Below, piece by piece: positions 7,951 to 15,710 of a stretch of 64,000 bases of DNA; within the stretch, counting starts at the first letter, position 1; every line of letters starts with the position of its first letter. Where the stretch lies: contig NZ_LQPJ01000136.1 in assembly GCF_002101785.1 (NCBI RefSeq), positions 202,451-266,450 on the forward strand, read 5' to 3'. The notes under the pieces were generated by a model, which had not been told where the DNA came from, did no database searches, and worked only from the letters and a program-made list of their open reading frames with translations. This DNA comes from Mycobacterium palustre (GTDB lineage Bacteria > Actinomycetota > Actinomycetes > Mycobacteriales > Mycobacteriaceae). The translations under genes were made by a program, and so were the position numbers.

Positions 7951-8862
7951 GTGAAAAACGCGCGCACCGTCACGTTTTCCGGGGCGGCCAGCTTCGGCCA
8001 CACCCTGGCCCCGCTGCGCCGCGGCCCGCGCGACCCGTGCTTCCGGCTGCCCGGCGACGGCACCATCTGGCGCACCAGCCTACTGCCGACCGGGGCCGTC
8101 ACCGCGCGGATCAGCCGCGCGGCAGCCGACGCCGCCCACTGCGTGGCATGGGGTGCGGGCGCGCAGGAGTTTCTCGAGGGGCTGCCCGCGATGCTGGGCG
8201 CCGACGACGACGCCTCGGACTTCGTGCCGCGCGACCCGACGGTCGCCGCTGCGCACCGACGGGTTCCGCACCTGCGGCTGGGCCGCACCGGGCTGGTGCT
8301 GGAAGCGCTGATCCCCGCGATCATCGAGCAGCGGGTGCCCGGCGCGGACGCGTTCCGGTCGTGGCGCCTGCTGGTGACGAAGTATGGATCGGCGGCGCCC
8401 GGGCCGGCGCCCGCGGGGATGCGGGTGCCACCGGCGGCCGACGTGTGGCGCCACATCCCCTCGTGGGAGTTTCACGGCGCCAACGTCGACCCGGGCCGGG
8501 CGCGGTCGATCGTGGCGTGCGCGCGGCGGGCGGCCTCACTGGAGCGGCTGACGTCGCGCCCGCCGCACGAGGCCCGCGAGGCGCTGACGTCGCTGCCCGG
8601 GGTGGGCCAGTGGACGGCGGCCGAGACCGCGCAGCGGGCGTTCGGCGACGCCGACGCGCTGTCGGTGGGCGACTACCACATCCCGAAGATGATCGGCTGG
8701 ACGCTGGTGGGGCGGCCGGTCGACGATGCCGGGATGATCGAGCTGCTCGAACCGATGCGGCCGCACCGCCACCGCGTGGTGCGGTTGCTCGATGCCAGCG
8801 GTCTGGCGCGCGAACCGCGGCGCGGGGCGCGGCTCCCGGTGCAGCACATCAGCCGGCTCTGA
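7951..8862 (+). CDS. HhH-GPD DNA glycosylase-like protein (Rv0142-like)
   Basis: 303-aa protein of the DNA-3-methyladenine glycosylase II (AlkA) type. The helix-hairpin-helix LTSLPGVGQWTAAETAQRAF is followed 15 residues later by the aspartate region SVGDYHIP, where the catalytic Asp sits. It would excise alkylated bases. The N-terminal TATA-like domain is divergent. GTG 7951 gives a length near Rv0142; GTG 7876 would add 25 residues of non-conserved sequence overlapping the neighbour's promoter. Downstream hairpin at 8879-8920 may end the transcript. Confidence 0.82.
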   Translation: MKNARTVTFSGAASFGHTLAPLRRGPRDPCFRLPGDGTIWRTSLLPTGAVTARISRAAADAAHCVAWGAGAQEFLEGLPAMLGADDDASDFVPRDPTVAAAHRRVPHLRLGRTGLVLEALIPAIIEQRVPGADAFRSWRLLVTKYGSAAPGPAPAGMRVPPAADVWRHIPSWEFHGANVDPGRARSIVACARRAASLERLTSRPPHEAREALTSLPGVGQWTAAETAQRAFGDADALSVGDYHIPKMIGWTLVGRPVDDAGMIELLEPMRPHRHRVVRLLDASGLAREPRRGARLPVQHISRL

Positions 8863-8878
8863 GCACTGTGGCGTTGCG

Positions 8879-8920
8879 CGCCCTGGGTTTTTAGCAACGG
8901 CCATCGGGTAACCCAGGGCG
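8879..8920. terminator. 11-bp perfect inverted repeat between glycosylase and dps genes
   Basis: Left arm CGCCCTGGGTT (8879-8889) and right arm AACCCAGGGCG (8910-8920) are perfect complements around a 20-nt loop. No T-run follows. It lies 17 bp after the glycosylase stop and 29 bp before the dps start, so it may be a terminator, or a leader hairpin or operator for dps. Confidence 0.5.
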
Positions 8921-8949
8921 AAGACGTGACGAGACAGGAGGAGTTTCCT

Positions 8950-9495
8950 ATGACACAGTTCACCATTCCGGGACTGACCGACAAGCAGGCGGCGCGGCTG
9001 ATCGAGCTGCTGCAAAAGCAGCTGAGCACCTACAACGACCTGCACCTGACGCTGAAGCACATCCACTGGAACGTGGTGGGCCCCAACTTCATTGGCGTGC
9101 ACGAGATGATCGATCCGCAGGTGGAGGCGGTCCGCGGCTTCGCCGACGACGCCGCCGAGCGCATCGCCGCGCTGGGCGGCTCACCGCAGGGCACGCCGGG
9201 CGCCATCATCAAGGACCGCACCTGGGACGACTATTCCATCGGCCGTGACTGCGCGCAGTCCCATCTGGCCGCGTTGGACCTGGTTTACACGGGCGTGATC
9301 GAAGACATTCGCAAATGCATCGAAGAGACCGAGGAGCTCGACCCGGTCACCCAGGACCTGCTGATCGACCAGGCGGCCGATCTCGAGAAGTTTCAGTGGT
9401 TCGTCAGGGCCCACCTGGAAAGCGGGGGCGGGCGGCTGACCCACGAGGGATCGACCACCGAGCAGGACGCGGCGAGCAGCGCGCGCAACGCGTAG
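8950..9495 (+). CDS. dps: Dps-family ferritin-like DNA-protection protein
   Basis: 181-aa dodecameric mini-ferritin that oxidises and stores iron and can bind DNA under starvation. The ferroxidase residues His39, His51, Asp66 and Glu70 are all present in the LKHIHWNVVGPNF-IGVHEMIDP and FADDAAER blocks. It closely resembles M. smegmatis Dps1, including the flexible C-terminal tail, although the tail here is acidic and neutral rather than lysine-rich. M. tuberculosis is known to lack Dps, so this is an extra gene between the Rv0142 and Rv0143c counterparts. Strong AGGAGGAG ribosome site before ATG 8950. Convergent with the chloride channel, 4 bp apart. Confidence 0.92.
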   Translation: MTQFTIPGLTDKQAARLIELLQKQLSTYNDLHLTLKHIHWNVVGPNFIGVHEMIDPQVEAVRGFADDAAERIAALGGSPQGTPGAIIKDRTWDDYSIGRDCAQSHLAALDLVYTGVIEDIRKCIEETEELDPVTQDLLIDQAADLEKFQWFVRAHLESGGGRLTHEGSTTEQDAASSARNA

Positions 9496-9499
9496 CTGG

Positions 9500-10945
9500 T
9501 TAGGCCTGCCCCGACACGCGGCGCGCCGCCTCGGCGGCCTCCCGATCCAGCCGCTGCGCCTCATAGATCGTGACGTTGGTGCGCGACATCAGCAACGCCG
9601 CCACCCCGACGGCCAGGATGGCCCCGGGCACCACGGAGAACGAGCCGGTCATCTCCGCGACCATGATCATGATTGCCAGCGGCGCGCGGGCGACGCTGCC
9701 GAAGCACGTCATCATCCCGACGACGACGAAGATTCCCGGCTGGTGGGGCACGCCGGGCATCGCCCACAGCTCGCCCAGCCGCCACACGGCGGCGCCCACG
9801 AAGGCGCCGATCACGATGCCCGGACCGAAAAGGCCGCCGGACCCGCCGGTGCCGATCGAAAGCGACGTGGCGACGATCTTGGCGACGGGCAAGACGATGA
9901 TGATCCACAACGGGATCGCCATCAGGGCGCCGCGGTCGGCGGCCAGCTGCGCCCAGCCGTAGCCACTGCCGAGGACCTGCGGGATCACCAGGCCGAGGAG
10001 GCCCACCAGCAGCCCGCCGACCGCCGGCTTGAGCACGGGCCCGCCGGGCAGCCGGCGGGTGAGCCGAACCGAGGCGTGGAAGGCGCGCGCGTACAGGTAG
10101 CCCACCGCGGCGGCGACCGCACCGATCACCACGAACCACAGCAGGGGCCAGGCCCTCTCGAACCGGTACTCGGCGTCGATGTAGCCGAACAGCGGATCGA
10201 ACCCGAGGAAGGCCCCGAGCACCGCGTAGGCGGTGCCCGAGGTGACGAAACCCGGCAGCAGGCAGCGGTAGTCGAAGTCGTCGCGGTAGGTGATCGACGC
10301 CGCCAGCACCGCCCCGCCCAGCGGTGCGGCGAAGATGGCGCCGATGCCCGCGCCGATGCCCAGCGCCACGGCGATGCGGCCGTCCTCGTCGGACAGGTTC
10401 AGCCGTCGCGTCAGCAGCGAGCAGAACCCGGCGGAGATCTGCGCCGTCGGGCCCTCCCGGCCGGCCGAACCGCCGGAGCCGATCGTTAGCGCGCTGGCCA
10501 CCAGCTTCACCAGCACCGCCCGGAAGCGGATGGCGCGCGGATCGGTGTGCACCGCCTCGATCGCCTGGTCGGTGCCGTGACCGGTGGCCTCCGGGGCGAG
10601 CTTCACCACCAGAAACGCCGACAGCAGCGCGGCGCCGGTCGTCACCAGCGGGATCGCCCACGGGCGGACGAAGCCGGCGGATCCGCGGCCGCCGCCCTCC
10701 CCCGCGGGCCTCGGGATGTGGTAGCCCGCCAGGTAGCCGAGCAGGAACTCGCCGGTGTAGCGCAGCGCGAGATAGAAGACGACGGCCCCGAGGCCGGCGA
10801 CGGCGCCGATGGTGACGCCGAGCAGCAGCCACTTCTGCAGGTATCCGGACTTCCGGATCGATGCCCCGAACCGTCCGCCGGCGGCGGCCACCGGGGCGAC
10901 TGGCGCACCGTTAAGCCCGGGTTTGCCACCCTCCGGTTCGCCCAC
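9500..10945 (-). CDS. ClC-family chloride channel or H+/Cl- antiporter (Rv0143c-like)
   Basis: About 481-aa polytopic membrane protein. ClC signatures are clear: GSGGSAGREGP (the GREGP filter motif with the gating glutamate), GTGGSGGLFGP (the GxFxP filter motif), and ten or more hydrophobic helices. The REG glutamate suggests a gated pore or exchanger. No CBS domains follow. The start is taken as GTG at 10945; the frame is open far upstream but that part is not conserved and crosses the pirin gene. Divergent from pirin with a 96-bp spacer holding the palindrome at 10985-11008. Confidence 0.88.
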   Translation of the reverse strand: MGEPEGGKPGLNGAPVAPVAAAGGRFGASIRKSGYLQKWLLLGVTIGAVAGLGAVVFYLALRYTGEFLLGYLAGYHIPRPAGEGGGRGSAGFVRPWAIPLVTTGAALLSAFLVVKLAPEATGHGTDQAIEAVHTDPRAIRFRAVLVKLVASALTIGSGGSAGREGPTAQISAGFCSLLTRRLNLSDEDGRIAVALGIGAGIGAIFAAPLGGAVLAASITYRDDFDYRCLLPGFVTSGTAYAVLGAFLGFDPLFGYIDAEYRFERAWPLLWFVVIGAVAAAVGYLYARAFHASVRLTRRLPGGPVLKPAVGGLLVGLLGLVIPQVLGSGYGWAQLAADRGALMAIPLWIIIVLPVAKIVATSLSIGTGGSGGLFGPGIVIGAFVGAAVWRLGELWAMPGVPHQPGIFVVVGMMTCFGSVARAPLAIMIMVAEMTGSFSVVPGAILAVGVAALLMSRTNVTIYEAQRLDREAAEAARRVSGQA

Positions 10946-10984
10946 GCTCCCATCCAAGCATCCGGCGACCCCTGCGGCAGGGGA

Positions 10985-11008
10985 ATAACTGGACCGGAGT
11001 CCGGTTAT
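10985..11008. promoter_or_regulatory. 24-bp near-perfect palindrome in the ClC/pirin divergent promoter
   Basis: Arms ATAACTGGAC and GTCCGGTTAT with a 4-bp centre match at 9 of 10 positions. Size and shape suit a TetR dimer-pair operator. The TetR gene immediately after pirin (12028) is the natural candidate to bind it and control pirin and itself. Confidence 0.6.
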
Positions 11009-11041
11009 ATCGGCAGTCTGGTCGAGGAGGTAACGAAACAC

Positions 11042-12025
11042 ATGCCTGCTGTCACCGCCGACACCGTGACGTTGCCGCGGGTCGCGCCGGCCGGTCCCGC
11101 CGAGTCGGAACGGCCGGTTCGATCCGTCACCACCGGTCCGCGCGGCTACGAGGGTGAGGGCTTCCCGGTGGTCCGTGCGTTCGCCGGCGTCAGCTCCGCC
11201 GCCCTGGATCCCTTTGTGCACATGGACCAGATGGGCGAGGTCGACTACCAGCCGGGCGAGCCCAGGGGCACCGACTGGCACCCGCACCGCGGCTTCGAGA
11301 CCGTCACCTACATGATCGACGGAAAGTTCGCCCACCAGGATTCGCACGGCGGCGGCGGCCTGATCGCCGACGGCGCGACGCAATGGATGACGGCCGGTTC
11401 CGGGATTTTGCACATCGAGACGCCCCCCGCCGAACTGGTCGACAGCGGGGGCCTGTTCCACGGTGTCCAGCTGTGGGTGAATCTGCCGAAGAAGGATAAA
11501 TTCGTGCCGCCCCGCTATCAGGCCATCGAAGGCGGCGACGCCGCGTTGGTCGCGTCCGAGGATGGCGGGGCGCTGGTGCGCATCATCGCCGGCGAGATCG
11601 GCGGACACCGCGGCCCCGGCGTCACCCACACGCCGGTCACGCTGGCGCACGCCACGATCGAAAGCGGCGCCCGGCTCAACATCCCGTGGCGACGCGATTT
11701 CAACGCCTTGGTGTACGTGTTGTCCGGGGCCGGCTACGTCGGTCCGGACGCTCACCCGATCGGCGCGGGCCAGTTGGCCGTGCTCGGTCCCGGCGATCGG
11801 CTAACGGTCGGCGCGCATCGGGTCCAGGACTCGTCCCGGACGTCAGCAATTGACGTGCTGCTACTGGGCGGGCGGCCGATTCGTGAGCCGGTATTCCACT
11901 ATGGACCTTTTGTGATGAACACACGTGTGGAATTGCTCGAGGCGCTCCAGGACTACCAAGCCGGAAAGTTCGGCAGCATTCCGCCGAACGCTTTAATGCC
12001 CCGCCGGGGTGGTGGCACACTTTAG
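11042..12025 (+). CDS. Pirin-family cupin protein
   Basis: 327-aa bicupin. The N-terminal metal site His80, His82, His124 and Glu126 (WHPHRGFET ... GILHIE) matches the iron ligands of pirins, some of which have quercetinase activity. GAGGAGG ribosome site precedes ATG 11042. The stop is 2 bp before the TetR at 12028, so they form an operon. Not part of the M. tuberculosis order between Rv0143c and Rv0144 as far as I recall. Substrate unknown; redox sensing or flavonoid-type dioxygenation are possible. Confidence 0.9.
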   Translation: MPAVTADTVTLPRVAPAGPAESERPVRSVTTGPRGYEGEGFPVVRAFAGVSSAALDPFVHMDQMGEVDYQPGEPRGTDWHPHRGFETVTYMIDGKFAHQDSHGGGGLIADGATQWMTAGSGILHIETPPAELVDSGGLFHGVQLWVNLPKKDKFVPPRYQAIEGGDAALVASEDGGALVRIIAGEIGGHRGPGVTHTPVTLAHATIESGARLNIPWRRDFNALVYVLSGAGYVGPDAHPIGAGQLAVLGPGDRLTVGAHRVQDSSRTSAIDVLLLGGRPIREPVFHYGPFVMNTRVELLEALQDYQAGKFGSIPPNALMPRRGGGTL

Positions 12026-12027
12026 AA

Positions 12028-12666
12028 ATGTCGCCCCCCACGGCGAGTCGCAGGCCGGGACGGCCGCCTGCAGCCAAGGCAGAGGAGACGCGCCAGCGAA
12101 TCATGCAAGCGGCTCGCCTGGTGTTCAGCGAACGCGGCTACGACGGGGCGACGTTCCAGGCGATCGCCCTGCGGGCCGACCTGACCCGTCCGGCGATTAA
12201 CCACTACTTTTCCACCAAGCGGCTGCTGTACCGCGAGGTGCTCGAGCAGGCCAACGCGGTGGTCATCGGGGAAGGCATCCGGCAGGCGGAAGGCGAGACC
12301 ACCCTGATGGGCCGGCTAACCGCGTTCATCACCGCCGCAGTGCGCGCGAATTCCGACAACCCGGCCGTCTCCGCGTTTCTCGTTACCGCCGTGCTGGAAT
12401 CGCAACGGCACCCGGAATTAAGCGGGACCGAAATCGATTCCGTGCGAATTACCCGGAAATTTCTGACGGCCGCCGTCAACGACGCAATCGAGCGCGGCGA
12501 GGTGGCGGCGGATATCGACGCCTGCGCGTTGGTCGAGACGATAATCGTCGTGCTGTGCGGCGTCGCGTTCTATGCCGGCTACGTCCGCAGCTATGAAGAG
12601 ATTCTGGCCATCAGCGACATGCTGCGCAGGCTGCTCGAAGGCGCCCTCGGGCGCCCCGACGCCTGA
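12028..12666 (+). CDS. TetR-family regulator (Rv0144-like)
   Basis: 212-aa TetR protein with a proline/arginine-rich N-terminus and helix-turn-helix at about residues 40-62 (ATFQAIALRADLTRPAINHYF). Two bases separate it from the pirin stop, so it is translated from the same transcript. It probably binds the palindrome at 10985-11008 and possibly sequences before the methyltransferase cluster at 12746. By position it is Rv0144. Effector unknown. Confidence 0.88.
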   Translation: MSPPTASRRPGRPPAAKAEETRQRIMQAARLVFSERGYDGATFQAIALRADLTRPAINHYFSTKRLLYREVLEQANAVVIGEGIRQAEGETTLMGRLTAFITAAVRANSDNPAVSAFLVTAVLESQRHPELSGTEIDSVRITRKFLTAAVNDAIERGEVAADIDACALVETIIVVLCGVAFYAGYVRSYEEILAISDMLRRLLEGALGRPDA

Positions 12667-12745
12667 CGACCGCGGCGACCCGACCCAGTGAGATCGGGCA
12701 CAAAGCGCATAGGCTAACTAACTTATTCGGTAGCATGGTGCCGAC

Positions 12746-13684
12746 ATGACTGACGTGGACGCCTCGCTACCGCCTTCATTACGAACCGCCGGCGACAGCT
12801 GGACCATCACCGAACTCGTCGGCGCCACCGCGCTGGGCGTCGCCGCCGCGCGCGCCGCCGAGACCGCCGGCCCGAACCCGCTGATCCGTGACGAGTTCGC
12901 AAAGACGTTGGTCTCCGCCGCCGGCCCGGCATGGGTCCGGCTCACCGACCCCGGGCTCGCCTGGCTCGACGGCGACGAGCAGGGGCGGCGGGCCCATCGC
13001 CTCAGCATCGACTACCAAGCCGTGCGCACCCATTTCTTCGACGCGTACTTCGCCGACGCGGCCGGCGCGGGGATCCGCCAGGTGGTGATCCTGGCCGCCG
13101 GCCTCGACTCCCGCGCCTACCGCCTGGACTGGCCGGCCGGCACCGTGGTCTACGAGATCGATCAGCCGAAGGTGCTGGAATACAAGGCCGACATCCTGGA
13201 ATCGCACGGCGCGGTTCCCGCCGCCGTGCGGCGTCCGGTCCCGGTGGACCTGCGCGACGACTGGCCCGCGGCCCTGACCGCCGCGGGGTTCGAGCGCACC
13301 CGGCCGACCGCCTGGCTCGCCGAGGGCCTGCTGCCCTACCTGCCCAGCGACGCCCAGGACCGGCTCTTCGAAAAGTTCACCGCCCTCAGCGCGGTGGGCA
13401 GCCGCGTCGCCATCGAGGCCTTCGGCATGAATTCGTCGAGCAACACCCGGCGTTGGCGCCGGATGCGCGAGCGCCTCGGTTTGGACGTCAACGTCGAGGC
13501 GCTGACCTTCCACGAGCCCGACCGTTCCGACCCGGGGCAATGGCTAACCGAGCACGGCTGGCACGTGCGCGCCGTCAACAACCGCGAGGAGATGGCCCGG
13601 CTGGGCCGCGCGGTACCGCAAGACCTGACCGACGACGCGGCCCGCAGCACGCTGCTGCGGGCGCGGCTCGGCGACACCTCGTGA
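12746..13684 (+). CDS. Class I SAM-dependent methyltransferase, tandem copy 1
   Basis: 312-aa member of the mycobacterial putative S-adenosylmethionine methyltransferase family (TIGR00027, leucine carboxyl methyltransferase-like fold). Conserved core: YQAVRTHFFDAYF, then IRQVVILAAGLDSRAYRLDW (SAM-binding motif I with the GLDSR signature), EIDQP (acidic motif II), and WLAEGLLPYL. A TAGCAT -10 box lies 9 nt before the ATG, so the transcript is probably leaderless. First of three tandem paralogues; M. tuberculosis has two here (Rv0145, Rv0146). Methyl acceptor unknown. Confidence 0.88.
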   Translation: MTDVDASLPPSLRTAGDSWTITELVGATALGVAAARAAETAGPNPLIRDEFAKTLVSAAGPAWVRLTDPGLAWLDGDEQGRRAHRLSIDYQAVRTHFFDAYFADAAGAGIRQVVILAAGLDSRAYRLDWPAGTVVYEIDQPKVLEYKADILESHGAVPAAVRRPVPVDLRDDWPAALTAAGFERTRPTAWLAEGLLPYLPSDAQDRLFEKFTALSAVGSRVAIEAFGMNSSSNTRRWRRMRERLGLDVNVEALTFHEPDRSDPGQWLTEHGWHVRAVNNREEMARLGRAVPQDLTDDAARSTLLRARLGDTS

Positions 13685-13715
13685 CCGGCCAAGGATCGAT
13701 TCAAGGAGCAACGCG

Positions 13716-14657
13716 ATGAGCTCACTGCGCACCCACGACGACACCTGGGACATCAAAACCAGCGTCGGCACGACCGCGGTGATGGTGGCCGCCGCGCGGG
13801 CCGTCGAATCCGAGCGGCCCGACGCCCTGATCCGCGACCCGTACGCCAAGCTCCTGGTCACCAACGCCGGGGCCGGCGTGCTGTGGGAGGCCCTGCTCGA
13901 TCCCGAGGTCGCGGCCAAGGTGGAAAAGCTCGACGCCGAATCCGCGGCGCACATCGAGCACATCCGCGGCTATCAAGCGGTCCGGACGCACTTCTTCGAC
14001 ACCTACTTCAAAGACGCCGTCGCCGACGGGATCCGGCAAGTCGTGATCCTCGCGTCGGGGCTCGACTCCCGCGCCTACCGCCTGGACTGGCCGGCCGGCA
14101 CCACGGTGTTCGAGATCGACCAGCCCGAGGTGCTGGCCTACAAGTCCACGACGCTGGCCGAAAACGGCGTGACACCGTCGGCCGACCGCCGGGAGGTCGC
14201 CATCGACCTGCGCCAGGACTGGCCGACGGCGCTGCGCGCCGCGGGGTTTGATCCGTTGGTGCGGACCGCGTGGCTGGCCGAGGGCCTGCTGATGTACCTG
14301 CCCGCCGAGGCTCAGGACCGGTTGTTCACCCTGGTCGGTGAACTGAGCCCGGCCGGCAGCCGCGTCTCGGCCGAGACCGCCCCCTCGCACGCCGACGAGC
14401 GGCGACAGCAGATGCGTGAGAGGTTTCGGAAGGTCGCCGAGGAGATCGGCTTGGAGGAGACCGTCGACGTCGGCGAGCTGATGTACCGAGACGAGCACCG
14501 CGCGGACGTCACCGCCTGGCTCAACGACCACGGTTGGCGCGCGCACGCGCAGCATTCGACCGACGAGATGCGCCGGCTGGGTCGCTGGATCGAGGGCATC
14601 GTGCTGGCCGACGACAAGGACGCGTTCTCCGACTTCGTGATCGGGGAGCGGCTCTAA
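13716..14657 (+). CDS. Class I SAM-dependent methyltransferase, tandem copy 2
   Basis: 313-aa paralogue of its neighbours with the same core: YQAVRTHFFDTYF, QVVILASGLDSRAYRLDW, EIDQPEVL and WLAEGLLMYL. It differs most in the C-terminal substrate region (EETVDVGELMYRDEHRADV). AAGGAGCAACGCG precedes ATG 13716, a normal ribosome site. Its TAA is followed at once by the ATG of copy 3, so the two are translationally coupled. Probably the Rv0146 counterpart. Substrate unknown. Confidence 0.88.
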   Translation: MSSLRTHDDTWDIKTSVGTTAVMVAAARAVESERPDALIRDPYAKLLVTNAGAGVLWEALLDPEVAAKVEKLDAESAAHIEHIRGYQAVRTHFFDTYFKDAVADGIRQVVILASGLDSRAYRLDWPAGTTVFEIDQPEVLAYKSTTLAENGVTPSADRREVAIDLRQDWPTALRAAGFDPLVRTAWLAEGLLMYLPAEAQDRLFTLVGELSPAGSRVSAETAPSHADERRQQMRERFRKVAEEIGLEETVDVGELMYRDEHRADVTAWLNDHGWRAHAQHSTDEMRRLGRWIEGIVLADDKDAFSDFVIGERL

Positions 14658-15581
14658 ATGCCGCGCGCGGTCGACGACTCCTGGGACATCGCCACCAGCG
14701 TCGGCGCCACCGCGGTGATGGTCGCGCTGGCCCGCGCCGCCGAGACGGCCAGCACCGACCCGCTCATCCGGGACGAATTCGCCGAGGTCCTGGTCTCTAC
14801 TCCCGAGCTCGAGGGGGTTCGGGAGCAGGTGGCGGCGTGGTGGGCCCCCGACGACGACGATGACGCCGACTTCACCGTCGACTCCCGCCACATGATCGAT
14901 TACCAAGCGGTGCGCACCCACTTCTTCGACGGGTACTTCGCCGAGGCCACCGCGGCGGAGATCCGGCAGGTGGTGATCCTGGCCGCCGGCCTGGACTCGC
15001 GCGCCTACCGGCTGGACTGGCCGGCCGGCACCGTCGTCTACGAGATCGACCTGCCCAAGGTGCTGGACTATAAGGCCGAGACGCTCACCGCCCACGGCGC
15101 CATCCCGGTGGCCGACCGGCGGCCAGTGCCGGTCGACCTGCGCCACGACTGGCCCAAGGCGCTGCGCGACGCGGGCTTCGACGGCACCCGCCCGACCGCC
15201 TGGCTGGCCGAGGGGCTGTTGCCGTTCCTGCCGGCGGCCGCGCAGGAGGCCATGTTCGGCTCGATCGAGGCGCTGAGCGCGCCCGGCAGCCGGCTGGCCG
15301 TCGAGATGTTCGGCGTCGACCAGGCCAAACGCCGCGAGGCCGAGCAGAGGTGGCAGCAGCTGCGGGCCAAGCGCGAGGCGCGGGGCCAAGACACCTCGTT
15401 CAACCCGTTCGACCTTTGGTTCGACGACGACGGCCGCCCCGAGGCCGCGCACTGGTTCGGGGCGCACGGCTGGTCGACCCGCACGGTCAATGCCCGCGAG
15501 GAGGCGCTGCGACTGGGCCGCGCTCCGCAATCCGAGGGGCGGCCCTTCACCAACAGCTTCGTGACCGCCACCAAACCCTGA
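14658..15581 (+). CDS. Class I SAM-dependent methyltransferase, tandem copy 3
   Basis: 307-aa third paralogue. Core blocks YQAVRTHFFDGYF, IRQVVILAAGLDSRAYRLDW, EIDLPKVLDYK and WLAEGLLPFL are present. Its SAM core is closer to copy 1 than to copy 2, suggesting duplication of copy 1. A run of acidic residues (DDDDDAD) stands before the core. ATG 14658 directly follows the preceding stop with no spacer. Extra relative to M. tuberculosis. Methyl acceptor unknown. Confidence 0.88.
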   Translation: MPRAVDDSWDIATSVGATAVMVALARAAETASTDPLIRDEFAEVLVSTPELEGVREQVAAWWAPDDDDDADFTVDSRHMIDYQAVRTHFFDGYFAEATAAEIRQVVILAAGLDSRAYRLDWPAGTVVYEIDLPKVLDYKAETLTAHGAIPVADRRPVPVDLRHDWPKALRDAGFDGTRPTAWLAEGLLPFLPAAAQEAMFGSIEALSAPGSRLAVEMFGVDQAKRREAEQRWQQLRAKREARGQDTSFNPFDLWFDDDGRPEAAHWFGAHGWSTRTVNAREEALRLGRAPQSEGRPFTNSFVTATKP

Positions 15582-15710
15582 TCCGGCGAGTCCCCGCCCA
15601 CCGTCTTCGTTACTGCTCACCCAACCGGATAGTTAGGATCGCGGTTATCACCCATGAACGCGCGCGCGGGGTAGCGGTGCCTCATGGAGGTGCACAAGGG
15701 AAGGGACGTG

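Noticed and set aside
9743..10489. 248-aa + strand frame inside the ClC gene
   Set aside because: Antisense shadow of a clear membrane protein; composition Arg/Gly/Asp-rich as expected for such shadows.
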